64,000 bases of DNA from contig NZ_JBHSEC010000019.1 in the NCBI RefSeq assembly GCF_042651785.1, forward strand, positions 558,001 through 622,000, written 5' to 3'. How positions within the stretch are numbered: the stretch's first letter is position 1; each line of letters begins with the position of its first letter. The notes below the pieces were generated by a model. The model had not been told where the DNA came from and searched no databases. It saw nothing but the letters and a program-made list of their open reading frames with translations. Position numbers and translations under genes: made by a program. Origin of the DNA: Chungangia koreensis. GTDB taxonomy: Bacteria > Bacillota > Bacilli > Bacillales_A > Planococcaceae. Positions 7,337 through 16,554 of the stretch are shown one piece after another.

Positions 7337-7427
7337 ATTGGATTTGTAAGTCCACGAACATAGAAATAGGAAAAACATTCCTATGGTTGTATTATGACGG
7401 TCAGATTGATGTGTAATTTAGTGAAAT

Positions 7428-7438
7428 ATGCTATGATT
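7428..7438 (+). promoter_or_regulatory. Candidate extended -10 promoter for nusB-folD
   Basis: TGCTATGAT is an extended -10 (TGnTATGAT) about 35 bases before nusB. A TTGATG hexamer lies about 20 bases upstream, longer than ideal. Confidence 0.35.
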
Positions 7439-7470
7439 AATCGTAATGAGTTAGTAAAGGGGTTTACTTA

Positions 7471-7851
7471 ATGAAACGTCGTGAAGCACGTGAGAAAGCA
7501 CTACAAACCTTGTTCCAAATGGACAATACAGGTCTGACTTTGGATGAGGCGATCATCCATGTAAATGAAGGTAAATCTAATGACTTTTTTGAAGGTCTCG
7601 TCAGAGGGACTGTGGAAAATATGTCAGAAATCGATGAATCCCTTCGTGGGAAAATTGAAAATTGGTCATTAGATCGCCTGCCTAAAATTGAAAGGACCAT
7701 TTTAAGAATGTCTCTTTATGAGTTACTTTATATGAAAGATGCACCTGCAAAGGTTGTCATGAACGAAGCAATCGAGTTAAGTAAATTATACGGGGACGAG
7801 CAATCCAGCCGCTTTGTAAACGGCGTACTTTCCAAATTTTCAGCAGAATGA
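7471..7851 (+). CDS. nusB: Transcription antitermination factor NusB
   Basis: NusB, with NusE/S10, binds boxA RNA and supports rRNA antitermination. The 126-residue all-helical product has the typical start MKRREAREKALQTLFQMD and the conserved C-terminal helices (RTILRMSLYELLY; VVMNEAIELSKLYG; SRFVNGVLSKF). The length is normal. An AAGGGG ribosome site precedes the ATG. It heads a run (nusB-folD) that is conserved in Bacillus. Confidence 0.96.
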   Translation: MKRREAREKALQTLFQMDNTGLTLDEAIIHVNEGKSNDFFEGLVRGTVENMSEIDESLRGKIENWSLDRLPKIERTILRMSLYELLYMKDAPAKVVMNEAIELSKLYGDEQSSRFVNGVLSKFSAE

Positions 7852-7878
7852 CCTAATTGCATATAGGAGTTGACCAGC

Positions 7879-8733
7879 ATGAGTGCAGAATTGATAAGTG
7901 GCAAGACCATCGGAGAAGAAATTCGTCAATCGATTACACAACGTGTGGATAAGTTGAAGGAACTTGGTGTAACCCCAGGACTTGCAGTTGTTTTAGTTGG
8001 TAACGATCCCGCGTCGCATACATATGTTACGAACAAACAGAAGACAAGTAAGAAACTCGGTATGCACTCTGAGTTGATTGAATTTGATGAGTCCATCAGT
8101 CAAGAAGAATTGCTGAATACGATAAACCGTCTAAATACAGATGACTCGATCCACGGGATATTGGTCCAATTGCCTCTACCTGAACATATTGAGGAGAGAG
8201 CTGTAATTGCTGCCATCGACCCTTCAAAAGACGTAGATGGTTTCCATCCTATTAATGCAGGTAAGTTAATGATCGGGGAAGAAGGCTTCATCCCTTGTAC
8301 ACCGTTTGGAATCATGAAAATGATTGAAAAGATCGGTTTTGACTTGAAAGGGAAACATGCTGTCGTCATCGGACGGAGTAATATTGTAGGTAAACCGATT
8401 GGACAACTTCTACTTCAACAGGATGCAACCGTTACGTATTGCCATTCGAAAACTGTGGATCTTCCTACTATTACAAAGCAGGCTGATTTATTGGTAGCAG
8501 CTGTTGGACGACCGAAGATGATCACATCAGAACATGTTAAAGAAGGTGCTGTCGTAATCGACGTTGGTATCAATCGCGATGAAAACAACAAGCTCTGCGG
8601 TGATGTGGATTTTGACGATGTGAAAGAAATTGCATCTGCGATTACACCGGTTCCTGGTGGGGTCGGTCCGATGACCATTACGATGCTGATGGCAAATACT
8701 CTCTTATCTGCTGAGAGAACTCTTCAGAAATAA
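7879..8733 (+). CDS. folD: Bifunctional methylenetetrahydrofolate dehydrogenase/cyclohydrolase
   Basis: Interconverts 5,10-methylene- and 10-formyl-tetrahydrofolate in cytosolic one-carbon metabolism. The product is about 284 residues. The catalytic segment SHTYVTNKQKTSKKLG carries the conserved Tyr and Lys, QLPLPEH and GFHP motifs are present, and the NADP site is GRSNIVGKPIGQLL. The ATG at 7879 is chosen over an upstream TTG because AGGAG lies about ten bases before it. It is followed by a small terminator and then xseA. Confidence 0.96.
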   Translation: MSAELISGKTIGEEIRQSITQRVDKLKELGVTPGLAVVLVGNDPASHTYVTNKQKTSKKLGMHSELIEFDESISQEELLNTINRLNTDDSIHGILVQLPLPEHIEERAVIAAIDPSKDVDGFHPINAGKLMIGEEGFIPCTPFGIMKMIEKIGFDLKGKHAVVIGRSNIVGKPIGQLLLQQDATVTYCHSKTVDLPTITKQADLLVAAVGRPKMITSEHVKEGAVVIDVGINRDENNKLCGDVDFDDVKEIASAITPVPGGVGPMTITMLMANTLLSAERTLQK

Positions 8734-8750
8734 ATTGATAGAAAACACAG

Positions 8751-8781
8751 AGCTGTTTTTCGGATGAAAGACAGCTTTTTC
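8751..8781 (+). terminator. folD terminator
   Basis: AGCTGT/ACAGCT stem with a 14-base loop and a T5 tail between folD and xseA. The short stem may give only partial termination. Confidence 0.65.
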
Positions 8782-8800
8782 ATTCAGGAGGACGGGTTGA

Positions 8801-10156
8801 ATGCCGGGGAATCCATATTTAAGTGTCTTAGCACTGACAAAATACATTAAACGAAAATTCGATGCTGATCCACACTTGCGTGATGTCTATGTAAAGGGTG
8901 AACTGTCCAATGTGAAATTCCATCCGAGTGGACATATTTATTTCACCTTAAAAGACGACAAAGCAAGAATCTTATCAGTTATGTTTAAGATGAATGCTGG
9001 GCGAATGAAGTTCCGTCCTGAAAACGGAATGAATGTATTGGTTCGAGGCGACGTGAATGTATATGAAGCTTCTGGCCAATATCAATTGTATGTACAGTCC
9101 ATGCAACCGGACGGCATTGGTGAATTATATTTAGCATTTGAACAATTAAAAGAAAAATTGGCAAAAGAAGGCCTGTTCTCGCCACAATGGAAACAGGAAA
9201 TTCCTCGTTTTCCTAAGAAAATAGGTGTAATTACAGCGACTACAGGAGCGGCGATCCGAGACATTTGCACAACATTGAACCGCCGGTATCCTTTGGCGGA
9301 AATCCTTGTTTACCCAGCATTAGTTCAAGGTGTACAAGCAGCGCCATCCATTGTAAAAGCGATAGAACAGGCTGATTCTTTTGGTGAACTGGACGTTCTG
9401 ATCGTTGGGCGAGGTGGTGGATCCATTGAAGACTTGTGGGCATTCAATGAGGAAGTCGTGGCACGGGCAATTTTTTCTGCAAAAGTACCTATTATTAGTG
9501 CAGTTGGTCACGAGACTGATACAACAATTGCTGATTTTGTTGCAGACCTCCGTGCTCCGACACCTACTGCAGCCGCAGAGTTGGCTGTTCCAAGCAGGGA
9601 AGAAATCCTGCAGCGTATATTCGATCACCGCTCGAGAATGTTATCGAGTTTAAACGGAAAACTTACATCTGAAAAACGAAGATTAACAAGACTGAAAGAG
9701 TCCTATCCGCTTCAGTTTCCGGAAAGATTATACCGTCCATTTGCCGAAAAGCTTGCTCTGTTGGAAGAGCGGTTAAATAAAAATACCGAAACTTCAATAA
9801 GTAATGGACGAAGAAAATTGGAAGGGCTCACAATTCGCATGGCTGCCCATTCCCCGGAACGACAGCTTAAAGTTCATCATCAAACCTTAAAGGAATTCTC
9901 CCACCGTCTGAATCGAGCAGCACTTTCAACTTACCAGAAGGATCGAAACGCTTTTACAAATGTACTACGAACATTAAAAGTGTTAAATCCACTGAGTGTC
10001 ATGGAGAGAGGATTTAGTATTGTATACTCGGATGAACAAGTCGTTAAATCTATAGCTGATTTGAAAGTGTCAGATGAAGTGAAAATCCAAATGCATGACG
10101 GACATGCGAAGGTTGCTGTCAAGTCGATTGAACACAAGAAGGAAGGAGAATTATAA
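8801..10156 (+). CDS. xseA: Exodeoxyribonuclease VII large subunit
   Basis: The catalytic subunit of ExoVII, which degrades single-stranded DNA to short oligonucleotides. The 451 residues have an N-terminal OB fold (about 1-105; VYVKGELSNVKFHPSGHIYF), the catalytic core with GVITATTGAAIRDI, GRGGGSIEDLWAFNEE and SAVGHETDTTIADFVADLRAPTPTAAAE segments, then a coiled-coil-rich C-terminus. The length is normal. An AGGAGG ribosome site precedes the ATG. The stop codon abuts the xseB start, so the subunits are made coupled. Confidence 0.96.
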   Translation: MPGNPYLSVLALTKYIKRKFDADPHLRDVYVKGELSNVKFHPSGHIYFTLKDDKARILSVMFKMNAGRMKFRPENGMNVLVRGDVNVYEASGQYQLYVQSMQPDGIGELYLAFEQLKEKLAKEGLFSPQWKQEIPRFPKKIGVITATTGAAIRDICTTLNRRYPLAEILVYPALVQGVQAAPSIVKAIEQADSFGELDVLIVGRGGGSIEDLWAFNEEVVARAIFSAKVPIISAVGHETDTTIADFVADLRAPTPTAAAELAVPSREEILQRIFDHRSRMLSSLNGKLTSEKRRLTRLKESYPLQFPERLYRPFAEKLALLEERLNKNTETSISNGRRKLEGLTIRMAAHSPERQLKVHHQTLKEFSHRLNRAALSTYQKDRNAFTNVLRTLKVLNPLSVMERGFSIVYSDEQVVKSIADLKVSDEVKIQMHDGHAKVAVKSIEHKKEGEL

Positions 10157-10390
10157 ATGGAAGAGAAAGAGATTCTATTTGACGAAGCGATTCTTCAACT
10201 AGAAGAAATCGTACGTAAATTGGAGCAGGGCGATGTACCGCTTGAAGATGCCATATCTCTATATAAACGGGGGATGGAGCTATCAACTGTTTGTCATCAA
10301 AAGCTTCAAAATGCTGAAAAACAATTGATATCACTTATGGATGAAAATGGTTCCAAGACTCCCTTTAATCCTGAAAACGGTGAGGGCTAA
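10157..10390 (+). CDS. xseB: Exodeoxyribonuclease VII small subunit
   Basis: The helical partner of XseA, 77 residues, with the family pattern FDEAILQLEEIVRKLEQGDVPLEDAISLYKRGMEL. It starts on the base after the xseA stop, and the GGAAGGAG ribosome site lies inside the xseA end. ispA follows after two bases, the conserved xseA-xseB-ispA arrangement. Confidence 0.95.
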   Translation: MEEKEILFDEAILQLEEIVRKLEQGDVPLEDAISLYKRGMELSTVCHQKLQNAEKQLISLMDENGSKTPFNPENGEG

Positions 10391-10392
10391 AG

Positions 10393-11280
10393 ATGATGGA
10401 TCAAAAATTGCATAACTTTATCGAGAACCAACAGAAATTGATAGATGAAGAGCTTATAGCAGGGATCAAAGAATTAAAGATTCCTACAAATCTTTCGGAA
10501 TCAATGAAATATTCATTAGAAGCTGGCGGCAAACGAATTAGACCAATGCTTATCCAGTCTGTTTTAAATGATTTTGGAAAGAGTCATGCCGATGCTCTAA
10601 AGGTGGGAGCTGCTGTCGAGATGATTCATACATATTCCCTAATCCATGATGATTTACCGAGTATGGACGATGATGACTTCAGAAGAGGTAAACCAACCAA
10701 TCACAAAGTATATGGTGAAGCAGTAGCAATCCTTGCCGGTGACGCATTGCTTACATATAGTTTTGGCGTTTTGGCAAGAATGGATAATATAGAAGCTGAA
10801 CTGAAATTAGAGTTAATCTCACTTTTAAGTGAAACAGCTGGGGCTGAAGGAATGGTTGGAGGTCAAATTATGGACCTCGAAGGTGAATCGAAACAACTAT
10901 CCCTCCAGGAGCTTGAGCAAATCCACTTACATAAAACTGGTGAACTTCTCCGCTTCTCAATTGAGGCAGGTGCTATATTAGCGGAAATAAGCCAAGAAGA
11001 GCGCCTGATCCTTAGAGAATATGCGGTTCATATTGGTCTTGCATTCCAAATTCAGGATGATATTCTGGATATAACTGGGACAATGGAGCAATTAGGTAAA
11101 ACAGCTGGCAAGGACGTCATAAGTGAAAAGAGTACATATCCTTCATTGTTGACGCTAACAGGCGCTCAAGAAAAATTGCAACAACACCATGATAAGGCGT
11201 TGGAAGCTCTCGGACGACTAAGTCTACAAGATGACATGCTTCGCCGTTTTGCAGATTACATTGTGAATCGTGCAAACTAA
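10393..11280 (+). CDS. ispA: Farnesyl diphosphate synthase (polyprenyl synthetase family)
   Basis: Condenses isopentenyl and dimethylallyl/geranyl diphosphate to farnesyl diphosphate for quinone, undecaprenyl and other isoprenoids. The 295 residues contain the first aspartate-rich motif DDLPSMDDDD (about 86-95) with preceding HTYSLIHD, the GGKRIRP substrate motif (about 48-54) and the second aspartate motif QIQDDILD (about 219-226). Size and order are standard for bacterial IspA. It begins with a double ATG. Its placement before dxs puts two isoprenoid genes together. Confidence 0.94.
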   Translation: MMDQKLHNFIENQQKLIDEELIAGIKELKIPTNLSESMKYSLEAGGKRIRPMLIQSVLNDFGKSHADALKVGAAVEMIHTYSLIHDDLPSMDDDDFRRGKPTNHKVYGEAVAILAGDALLTYSFGVLARMDNIEAELKLELISLLSETAGAEGMVGGQIMDLEGESKQLSLQELEQIHLHKTGELLRFSIEAGAILAEISQEERLILREYAVHIGLAFQIQDDILDITGTMEQLGKTAGKDVISEKSTYPSLLTLTGAQEKLQQHHDKALEALGRLSLQDDMLRRFADYIVNRAN

Positions 11281-11297
11281 AAAGAATGCAGGAATGT

Positions 11298-11325
11298 TTG
11301 TACAATCCGGCTACACTGTTATAAT
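11298..11325 (+). promoter_or_regulatory. Sigma-A promoter for dxs
   Basis: TTGTAC (11298-11303), 16-base spacer, TATAAT (11320-11325), about 50 bases before the dxs start. Confidence 0.6.
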
Positions 11326-11378
11326 GAAGAAAATAATCGTTAAAGACGGATTTAACTTATAAAGGTGTGTGATGTAAG

Positions 11379-13283
11379 ATGGATTTAACTTCGATAAAGA
11401 ATCCATCCTTTCTAAAGTCAATGAATCATGAACAACTGGGTGAATTAAGCCAGGAAATCCGTTCATTTTTAATTGAAAAGCTATCAGTGACGGGTGGACA
11501 TATCGGCCCGAATTTAGGCGTAGTTGAATTGACGATCGCGCTTCATAAAATCTTTGATAGTCCAAAGGATAAAATTATATGGGATGTCGGCCATCAGGCA
11601 TATGTCCACAAAATTTTAACAGGCCGGGCTGACCAATTCGATACACTTCGTCAGTTCAAAGGGTTATGCGGATTTCCGAAACGGATTGAGAGCGAACATG
11701 ATGTGTGGGAGACGGGACACAGTTCCACATCACTTTCTGCTGCAATGGGAATGGCCGCTGCACGCGATATTAAAAAAGAAAAGAACCATGTCATTCCAGT
11801 AATCGGGGACGGTGCGTTAACAGGCGGCATGGCGTTAGAAGCACTTAACCATATCGGAGACGCCAATACGGATATGATTGTCATCTTGAATGACAATGAA
11901 ATGTCTATAGCTCCAAACGTCGGTGCAATCCACAGTGTACTAGGTAGGATGCGTACAGCTAATAAGTATAATAAGGCTAAAGAAGAGCTTGAGTATTTAC
12001 TGAAAAAAATCCCAGCGGTTGGAGGCAAACTTGCATCAACTGCGGAGCGCGTAAAAGACAGTTTAAAATACTTGCTAGTTTCGGGAGTCTTCTTTGAAGA
12101 GCTTGGATTCACTTATTTAGGACCAATTGATGGCCATGACTTTGAAGACTTAGAACAAAATCTTCAATATGCGAAGAAAATGAAAGGTCCAGTTTTAGTT
12201 CATGTCATCACGAAAAAAGGTAAAGGCTTTAAACCAGCAGAAGAAGACAAAATCGGTACGTGGCATGGTACTGGACCATATAAAATGGAGACAGGTGATT
12301 TCGTCAAGGCCTCTGCTAAAGGTCCATCTTGGAGTGGCCTGATTGCCGAAACGGTTCGTAAAGTCGCAAGAAGAGATGATCGTGTTGTAGCAATTACTCC
12401 TGCAATGCCAGTGGGGTCTAAATTAGAAGGCTTCGCTTCCGAGTTTCCTGAACGCATGTTCGATGTCGGGATTGCGGAGCAGCATGCTGCGACGATGGCA
12501 GCTGGAATGGCTGCAGATGGTATGAAACCGTTCTTAGCTATTTACTCAACTTTCCTACAACGCGCTTACGATCAAGTTCTCCATGATATCGCCCGGCAAA
12601 ATTTAAACGTATTTATCGGAATCGACCGTTCAGGACTTGTTGGTGCTGACGGAGAAACACATCAAGGTGTATTTGATATTGCATTCCTTCGCCATATGCC
12701 GAATATGGTCATCATGATGCCAAAGGATGAAAACGAAGGACAACATATGGTCCACACGGCTATAAGCTATGATGATGGTCCGATTGCTTTGCGCTATCCG
12801 AGAGGAAATGGTATTGGCGTACCACTCGACAAGGAGCTTCATCATATTCCGATTGGAAGCTGGGAAGTGCTCCGAGAAGGAAAGGATGCAGTGATTTTAA
12901 CATTTGGAACAACGATTCAAATGGCATTTGAAGCTGCAGAAGTTCTCTCCATGCGAGGGATTGAAGTGGAAATAGTTAATGCCCGGTTCATCAAACCGTT
13001 AGATGAAGAGATGATGCACTCCATCATGAAACGTAACGTTCCAATTATCACGATCGAAGAGGCCGTATTAGCTGGTGGCTTCGGCAGTGCAGTCCTTGAG
13101 TTTGCAAACGACCATAGTTATCAAAATGCTGTAATTGATCGAATGGGCATACCTGATCAGTTCATTGAACACGGCAGTGTTGACCAGTTATTAGAAGAAA
13201 TCGGCTTTACCACAACTTCTTTGATTGAACGGGTTGAAGAAAATATTAGGCCTAAGCAGCCAGATGGCAGTCCTGTGTTATGA
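11379..13283 (+). CDS. dxs: 1-deoxy-D-xylulose-5-phosphate synthase
   Basis: A thiamine-diphosphate enzyme that joins pyruvate and glyceraldehyde-3-phosphate at the entry of the MEP isoprenoid pathway. The 634 residues show the N-terminal substrate His region (TGGHIGPNLG), the diphosphate-binding motif GDGALTGGMALEALN...ND (from about 143), the pyrimidine-domain segment DVGIAEQHAATMAAG and the C-terminal transketolase domain. The length is normal. A sigma-A-like promoter lies just upstream. Its TGA overlaps the tlyA ATG by four bases. Confidence 0.97.
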   Translation: MDLTSIKNPSFLKSMNHEQLGELSQEIRSFLIEKLSVTGGHIGPNLGVVELTIALHKIFDSPKDKIIWDVGHQAYVHKILTGRADQFDTLRQFKGLCGFPKRIESEHDVWETGHSSTSLSAAMGMAAARDIKKEKNHVIPVIGDGALTGGMALEALNHIGDANTDMIVILNDNEMSIAPNVGAIHSVLGRMRTANKYNKAKEELEYLLKKIPAVGGKLASTAERVKDSLKYLLVSGVFFEELGFTYLGPIDGHDFEDLEQNLQYAKKMKGPVLVHVITKKGKGFKPAEEDKIGTWHGTGPYKMETGDFVKASAKGPSWSGLIAETVRKVARRDDRVVAITPAMPVGSKLEGFASEFPERMFDVGIAEQHAATMAAGMAADGMKPFLAIYSTFLQRAYDQVLHDIARQNLNVFIGIDRSGLVGADGETHQGVFDIAFLRHMPNMVIMMPKDENEGQHMVHTAISYDDGPIALRYPRGNGIGVPLDKELHHIPIGSWEVLREGKDAVILTFGTTIQMAFEAAEVLSMRGIEVEIVNARFIKPLDEEMMHSIMKRNVPIITIEEAVLAGGFGSAVLEFANDHSYQNAVIDRMGIPDQFIEHGSVDQLLEEIGFTTTSLIERVEENIRPKQPDGSPVL

Positions 13284-14095
13284 CGAAAACCGAGAAAGAA
13301 CGAGTCGACGTTCTGCTGGTTGAACGAGGCTTGTTGGAGACACGTGAAAAAGCGAAAAGGGCGATCATGGCGGGACAAGTTTTTTCTAACGAAATCCGGA
13401 TTGAAAAAGCCGGGGAAAAAATATCGGTTGATGCTCCTTTAGCAGTTAAAGGGAATACGTTAAAATACGTAAGCCGTGGTGGCCTAAAGCTCGAAAAGGC
13501 ATTGGAAGTTTTTGATGTATCCGTTCAGGACAAGCTTGTTCTGGATATTGGTGCGTCAACAGGCGGTTTCACCGATTGTGCACTACAAAATGGTGCGAAG
13601 CATTGTTATGCACTTGATGTAGGCTATAACCAGTTGGCATGGAAAATACGGCAAGATCAGCGTGTAACCGTGATGGAACGTACCAATTTTCGTTATGTAA
13701 CGGAGGAACAGCTCAAGGAAGGACGTCCAGATTTTGCGACGATTGATGTATCGTTCATTTCCCTTAAACTCATCCTTCCGGTATTGAAACAGTTGATTCA
13801 ACCCGGTGGAGATGTGGTAGCTCTTGTGAAGCCGCAATTTGAGGCAGGCAAAGAGAAGGTGGGTAAAAAAGGGGTCGTCCGTGATCAGAAGGTTCACCTG
13901 GAAGTACTAACGAAAATTGCTGATTTCGCCGTGGAAACCGGCTTTAGCTTAGTCGATGCCTCTTTCTCTCCGATTACGGGCGGAGAAGGAAATATCGAGT
14001 TCCTCTATCACTTACGTTCTACTAATGATCCAACTACCTTAACTCGAGAAACACTCGAAAAGTTAATCGAAGAATCACATCAACAGTTAAAATAA
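13280..14095 (+). CDS. tlyA: TlyA/YqxC-type rRNA 2'-O-methyltransferase with S4 domain
   Basis: The 271 residues comprise an N-terminal S4 RNA-binding domain (about 7-65) and an FtsJ-like methyltransferase domain with SAM motif I DIGASTGGFTDCAL (about 89-102) and a DFATIDVSFISL segment. Family members methylate rRNA riboses, and some also act as haemolysins in the older literature; the exact target here is not known. It overlaps dxs as ATGA, so translation is coupled. The conserved order dxs-yqxC-argR-recN is kept. Confidence 0.92.
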   Translation: MTKTEKERVDVLLVERGLLETREKAKRAIMAGQVFSNEIRIEKAGEKISVDAPLAVKGNTLKYVSRGGLKLEKALEVFDVSVQDKLVLDIGASTGGFTDCALQNGAKHCYALDVGYNQLAWKIRQDQRVTVMERTNFRYVTEEQLKEGRPDFATIDVSFISLKLILPVLKQLIQPGGDVVALVKPQFEAGKEKVGKKGVVRDQKVHLEVLTKIADFAVETGFSLVDASFSPITGGEGNIEFLYHLRSTNDPTTLTRETLEKLIEESHQQLK

Positions 14096-14113
14096 TTGAA
14101 TAAGAACTCGATA

Positions 14114-14199
14114 TAATCTGCTATAACGCCATCGCAATGTATGGATCCTTAGATAGTTCTAATGGATTCATCTGAGCGAAGGCGTATAGCAGATTTTTG
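14114..14199 (+). terminator. tlyA terminator, long-loop hairpin
   Basis: AATCTGCTATAACGCC (14115-14130) pairs with GGCGTATAGCAGATT (14181-14195), followed by TTTTT. The 50-base loop is large, so a shorter internal fold or a regulatory role is possible. Confidence 0.65.
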
Positions 14200-14217
14200 T
14201 TTGTCAAGTTACTGAAG

Positions 14218-14270
14218 TTGTGGAAAGAGGTAATTGGTGGTATAAATAAACCAGTATAATTATTCATCAA
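14218..14270 (+). promoter_or_regulatory. argR promoter with candidate ARG box
   Basis: TTGTGG (14218-14223), 17-base spacer, TATAAA (14241-14246). The segment at about 14253-14270 read on the minus strand is TGATGAATAATTATACT, close to the B. subtilis ARG-box pattern ATGAATAAAAATTCA, which suggests autoregulation. The promoter is fairly clear; the operator is tentative. Confidence 0.5.
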
Positions 14271-14285
14271 TATGAGGTGAAAGCA

Positions 14286-14735
14286 ATGAATAAAGGTCAA
14301 CGACATATTCGTATTCGGGATATTATTGCGAATAATGAAATAGAAACACAAGATGAGCTTGTCGAGATTTTAAAAAATGCAGGTTATAACGTCACTCAAG
14401 CTACGGTATCCAGAGATATTAAGGAGCTTCATTTAGTGAAAGTGCCTTTACAGGATGGCCGTTATAAATATAGTTTACCGGCCGATCAACGTTTCAATCC
14501 GAAACAAAAACTCCATCGTGCCTTAACGGACGCCTTTGTAAGTATAGATGGAGCAAGCCATTTCCTTGTGATGAAGACATTGCCTGGTAATGCGCACTCC
14601 ATCGGTTCCCTAATTGACCATATAGATTGGGAGGAAATACTGGGGACCATTTGCGGGGACGATACTTGTCTTATTTTATGCAGGGACCAAAACGACCGTG
14701 AACTTATTAAAAACAGACTTCTTGAGATGCTATAA
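14286..14735 (+). CDS. argR: Arginine repressor/activator ArgR (AhrC)
   Basis: A hexameric arginine-responsive regulator that represses biosynthesis and activates catabolism. The product is about 149 residues with an N-terminal winged helix (RHIRIRDIIANNEIETQDEL; recognition helix TQATVSRDIKEL) and a C-terminal arginine-binding/hexamerisation domain with the GDDTCL motif. The ATG at 14286 is chosen because GAGGTGAAAG lies immediately upstream. The likely target argG-argH lies 38 kb downstream with ARG-box-like repeats. Confidence 0.95.
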   Translation: MNKGQRHIRIRDIIANNEIETQDELVEILKNAGYNVTQATVSRDIKELHLVKVPLQDGRYKYSLPADQRFNPKQKLHRALTDAFVSIDGASHFLVMKTLPGNAHSIGSLIDHIDWEEILGTICGDDTCLILCRDQNDRELIKNRLLEML

Positions 14736-14749
14736 GGGAGGCAATTCTT

Positions 14750-16447
14750 ATGCTTAAGGAACTCTCAATTAAAAACTTCGCCATTATAGAAGATTTAACA
14801 GTTAGCTTTACAAATGGACTGACCGTGCTGACAGGGGAAACAGGAGCAGGTAAGTCGATTATCATCGATGCCATCCATTTGCTTGCCGGCGGAAGAGGTT
14901 CTCAGGAATTCATTCGTCACGGTGCGAAGAAAGCAGAACTTGAGGGGATGTTTATCATTGATCGGCCGGATCATCCGGTCTTTTCAAAAATGGCAGATGT
15001 GGGAATTGAAAGTGATGAAGGAACGATCATCCTCCGCCGGGATCTTAATGAAAATGGTAAAAGTGTATGCCGAGTAAACGGAAAGTTAGTCACAATTGCG
15101 ATTTTACGCGAAATCGGTGCCTCAATAATCGATATACATGGTCAACATGAAACACAAGAGCTAATGGATGAAAAACAACATATCCATTTGCTTGACCAAT
15201 TTGCAGGTAGTACTTTGGAAAAAGCGAAAGAAAGCTATCAATCCGTTTTCCGAACATACAAAAAGTTGAAACGTGAAATGGCTTCCATGAAGGAAAGTGA
15301 GCAGCAAATTGCGCAACGAATTGATTTGTATCAGTTCCAAACGAATGAAATTGATGATGCTTCTTTACGTATTGGAGAAGAAGAAGAGCTTTATGAAGAG
15401 AGAAAACGTCTTCAAAACTATCATAAAATCTATGAAAGTATTGCAAATGCATATGAATCCTTAAATGGTGATTCGAAAGGTCTTGATTTTATTGGCTCTG
15501 CGATGAGCGAACTGGAGGATGCAGCAACAGTTGATGAACAAATTGTTGAGCATTCTGCAACTGTATCAAACGCATTTTATTCTTTACAAGATACTGCATT
15601 TTCGTTAAAAAGTTCTTTGGACTCAATGGAATTTGAACCTGAACGGCTGAATGAGGTCGAACAGCGTTTAGCTGTGCTTCAATCGATGAAACGAAAATAC
15701 GGTGCATCGGTCGAAGACATTTTAATTTATCGTGAAAAAATTGGGGAAGAATTGGAGAAGCTAATTAACAGAGACGAACGTTTACAAGTGGATCAGCAAA
15801 AAATTCACCAATTAGAACAGGATCTTGAAGTTGAAGCAGAAGAGCTGACAATCCTACGTAAAAAAGCTGCGACAGAGTTAAGTAAAGCGATTCATCAGCA
15901 ATTAAAAGAACTATATATGGAGAAGGCAACATTTGAAGTGCACTTTGAACAGCGTTCAATTGCTTCTTTAGACCAAACAGGTGCTGATGCCGTATCGTTC
16001 TATATTTCCACAAATGTCGGAGAGCCATTAAAACCACTTGTTAAAATTGCTTCCGGCGGTGAATTATCGCGTATGATGCTTGCATTAAAAAGCATTTTCT
16101 CAAAACACGTCGGAGTTACTTCTATAATTTTCGATGAAGTGGATACGGGAGTAAGTGGACGTGTAGCACAGGCAATTGCTGAAAAAATAGCATCGATTGC
16201 CACACATTCACAAGTACTTTGCATTTCCCATTTACCTCAAGTAGCCGCTATGTCCGATCAGCATTATCTAATTCAAAAAGAAGTAGAAGGAAATCGAACA
16301 GTCACATCAGTTAATCAGGTAGTCGGAGAAAAACGCGTGGAAGAATTGAGCAGAATGATGTCAGGTGCTGAAATTACAACAGCAACTCTTCAGCATGCTG
16401 CTGAACTTTTAAGTAATGCAGAAGAGCGTAAGATATTGGATAAATAG
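14750..16447 (+). CDS. recN: DNA repair protein RecN
   Basis: An SMC-like ATPase acting at double-strand breaks. The 565 residues show Walker A GETGAGKS (about 30-37), a Q-loop HGQHETQELMD segment, a long central coiled coil (about 155-360), the ABC signature ASGGELSRMMLA and Walker B IIFDEVDTGVSG. The length is normal. It starts 14 bases after argR, with a GGGAGG ribosome site, and sits just upstream of spoIVB as in Bacillus. Confidence 0.96.
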   Translation: MLKELSIKNFAIIEDLTVSFTNGLTVLTGETGAGKSIIIDAIHLLAGGRGSQEFIRHGAKKAELEGMFIIDRPDHPVFSKMADVGIESDEGTIILRRDLNENGKSVCRVNGKLVTIAILREIGASIIDIHGQHETQELMDEKQHIHLLDQFAGSTLEKAKESYQSVFRTYKKLKREMASMKESEQQIAQRIDLYQFQTNEIDDASLRIGEEEELYEERKRLQNYHKIYESIANAYESLNGDSKGLDFIGSAMSELEDAATVDEQIVEHSATVSNAFYSLQDTAFSLKSSLDSMEFEPERLNEVEQRLAVLQSMKRKYGASVEDILIYREKIGEELEKLINRDERLQVDQQKIHQLEQDLEVEAEELTILRKKAATELSKAIHQQLKELYMEKATFEVHFEQRSIASLDQTGADAVSFYISTNVGEPLKPLVKIASGGELSRMMLALKSIFSKHVGVTSIIFDEVDTGVSGRVAQAIAEKIASIATHSQVLCISHLPQVAAMSDQHYLIQKEVEGNRTVTSVNQVVGEKRVEELSRMMSGAEITTATLQHAAELLSNAEERKILDK

Positions 16448-16554
16448 TGGAACGACTGCTGTAGCTGTATTCTAGCATTTTTCATAAAATGTACCTCTCA
16501 TAACATTCATCAGATGTGACATAGTAAGCTTATAACGAAATGAGGGGGTGAAAC

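Noticed and set aside
11651..12112. 153-codon minus-strand frame inside dxs
   Set aside because: Antisense shadow; low-complexity Ser/Pro/Ala content and no start context.
16490..16530. Possible sigma-F/G -10 CATAGTA before spoIVB
   Set aside because: No matching -35 at the required spacing was found.
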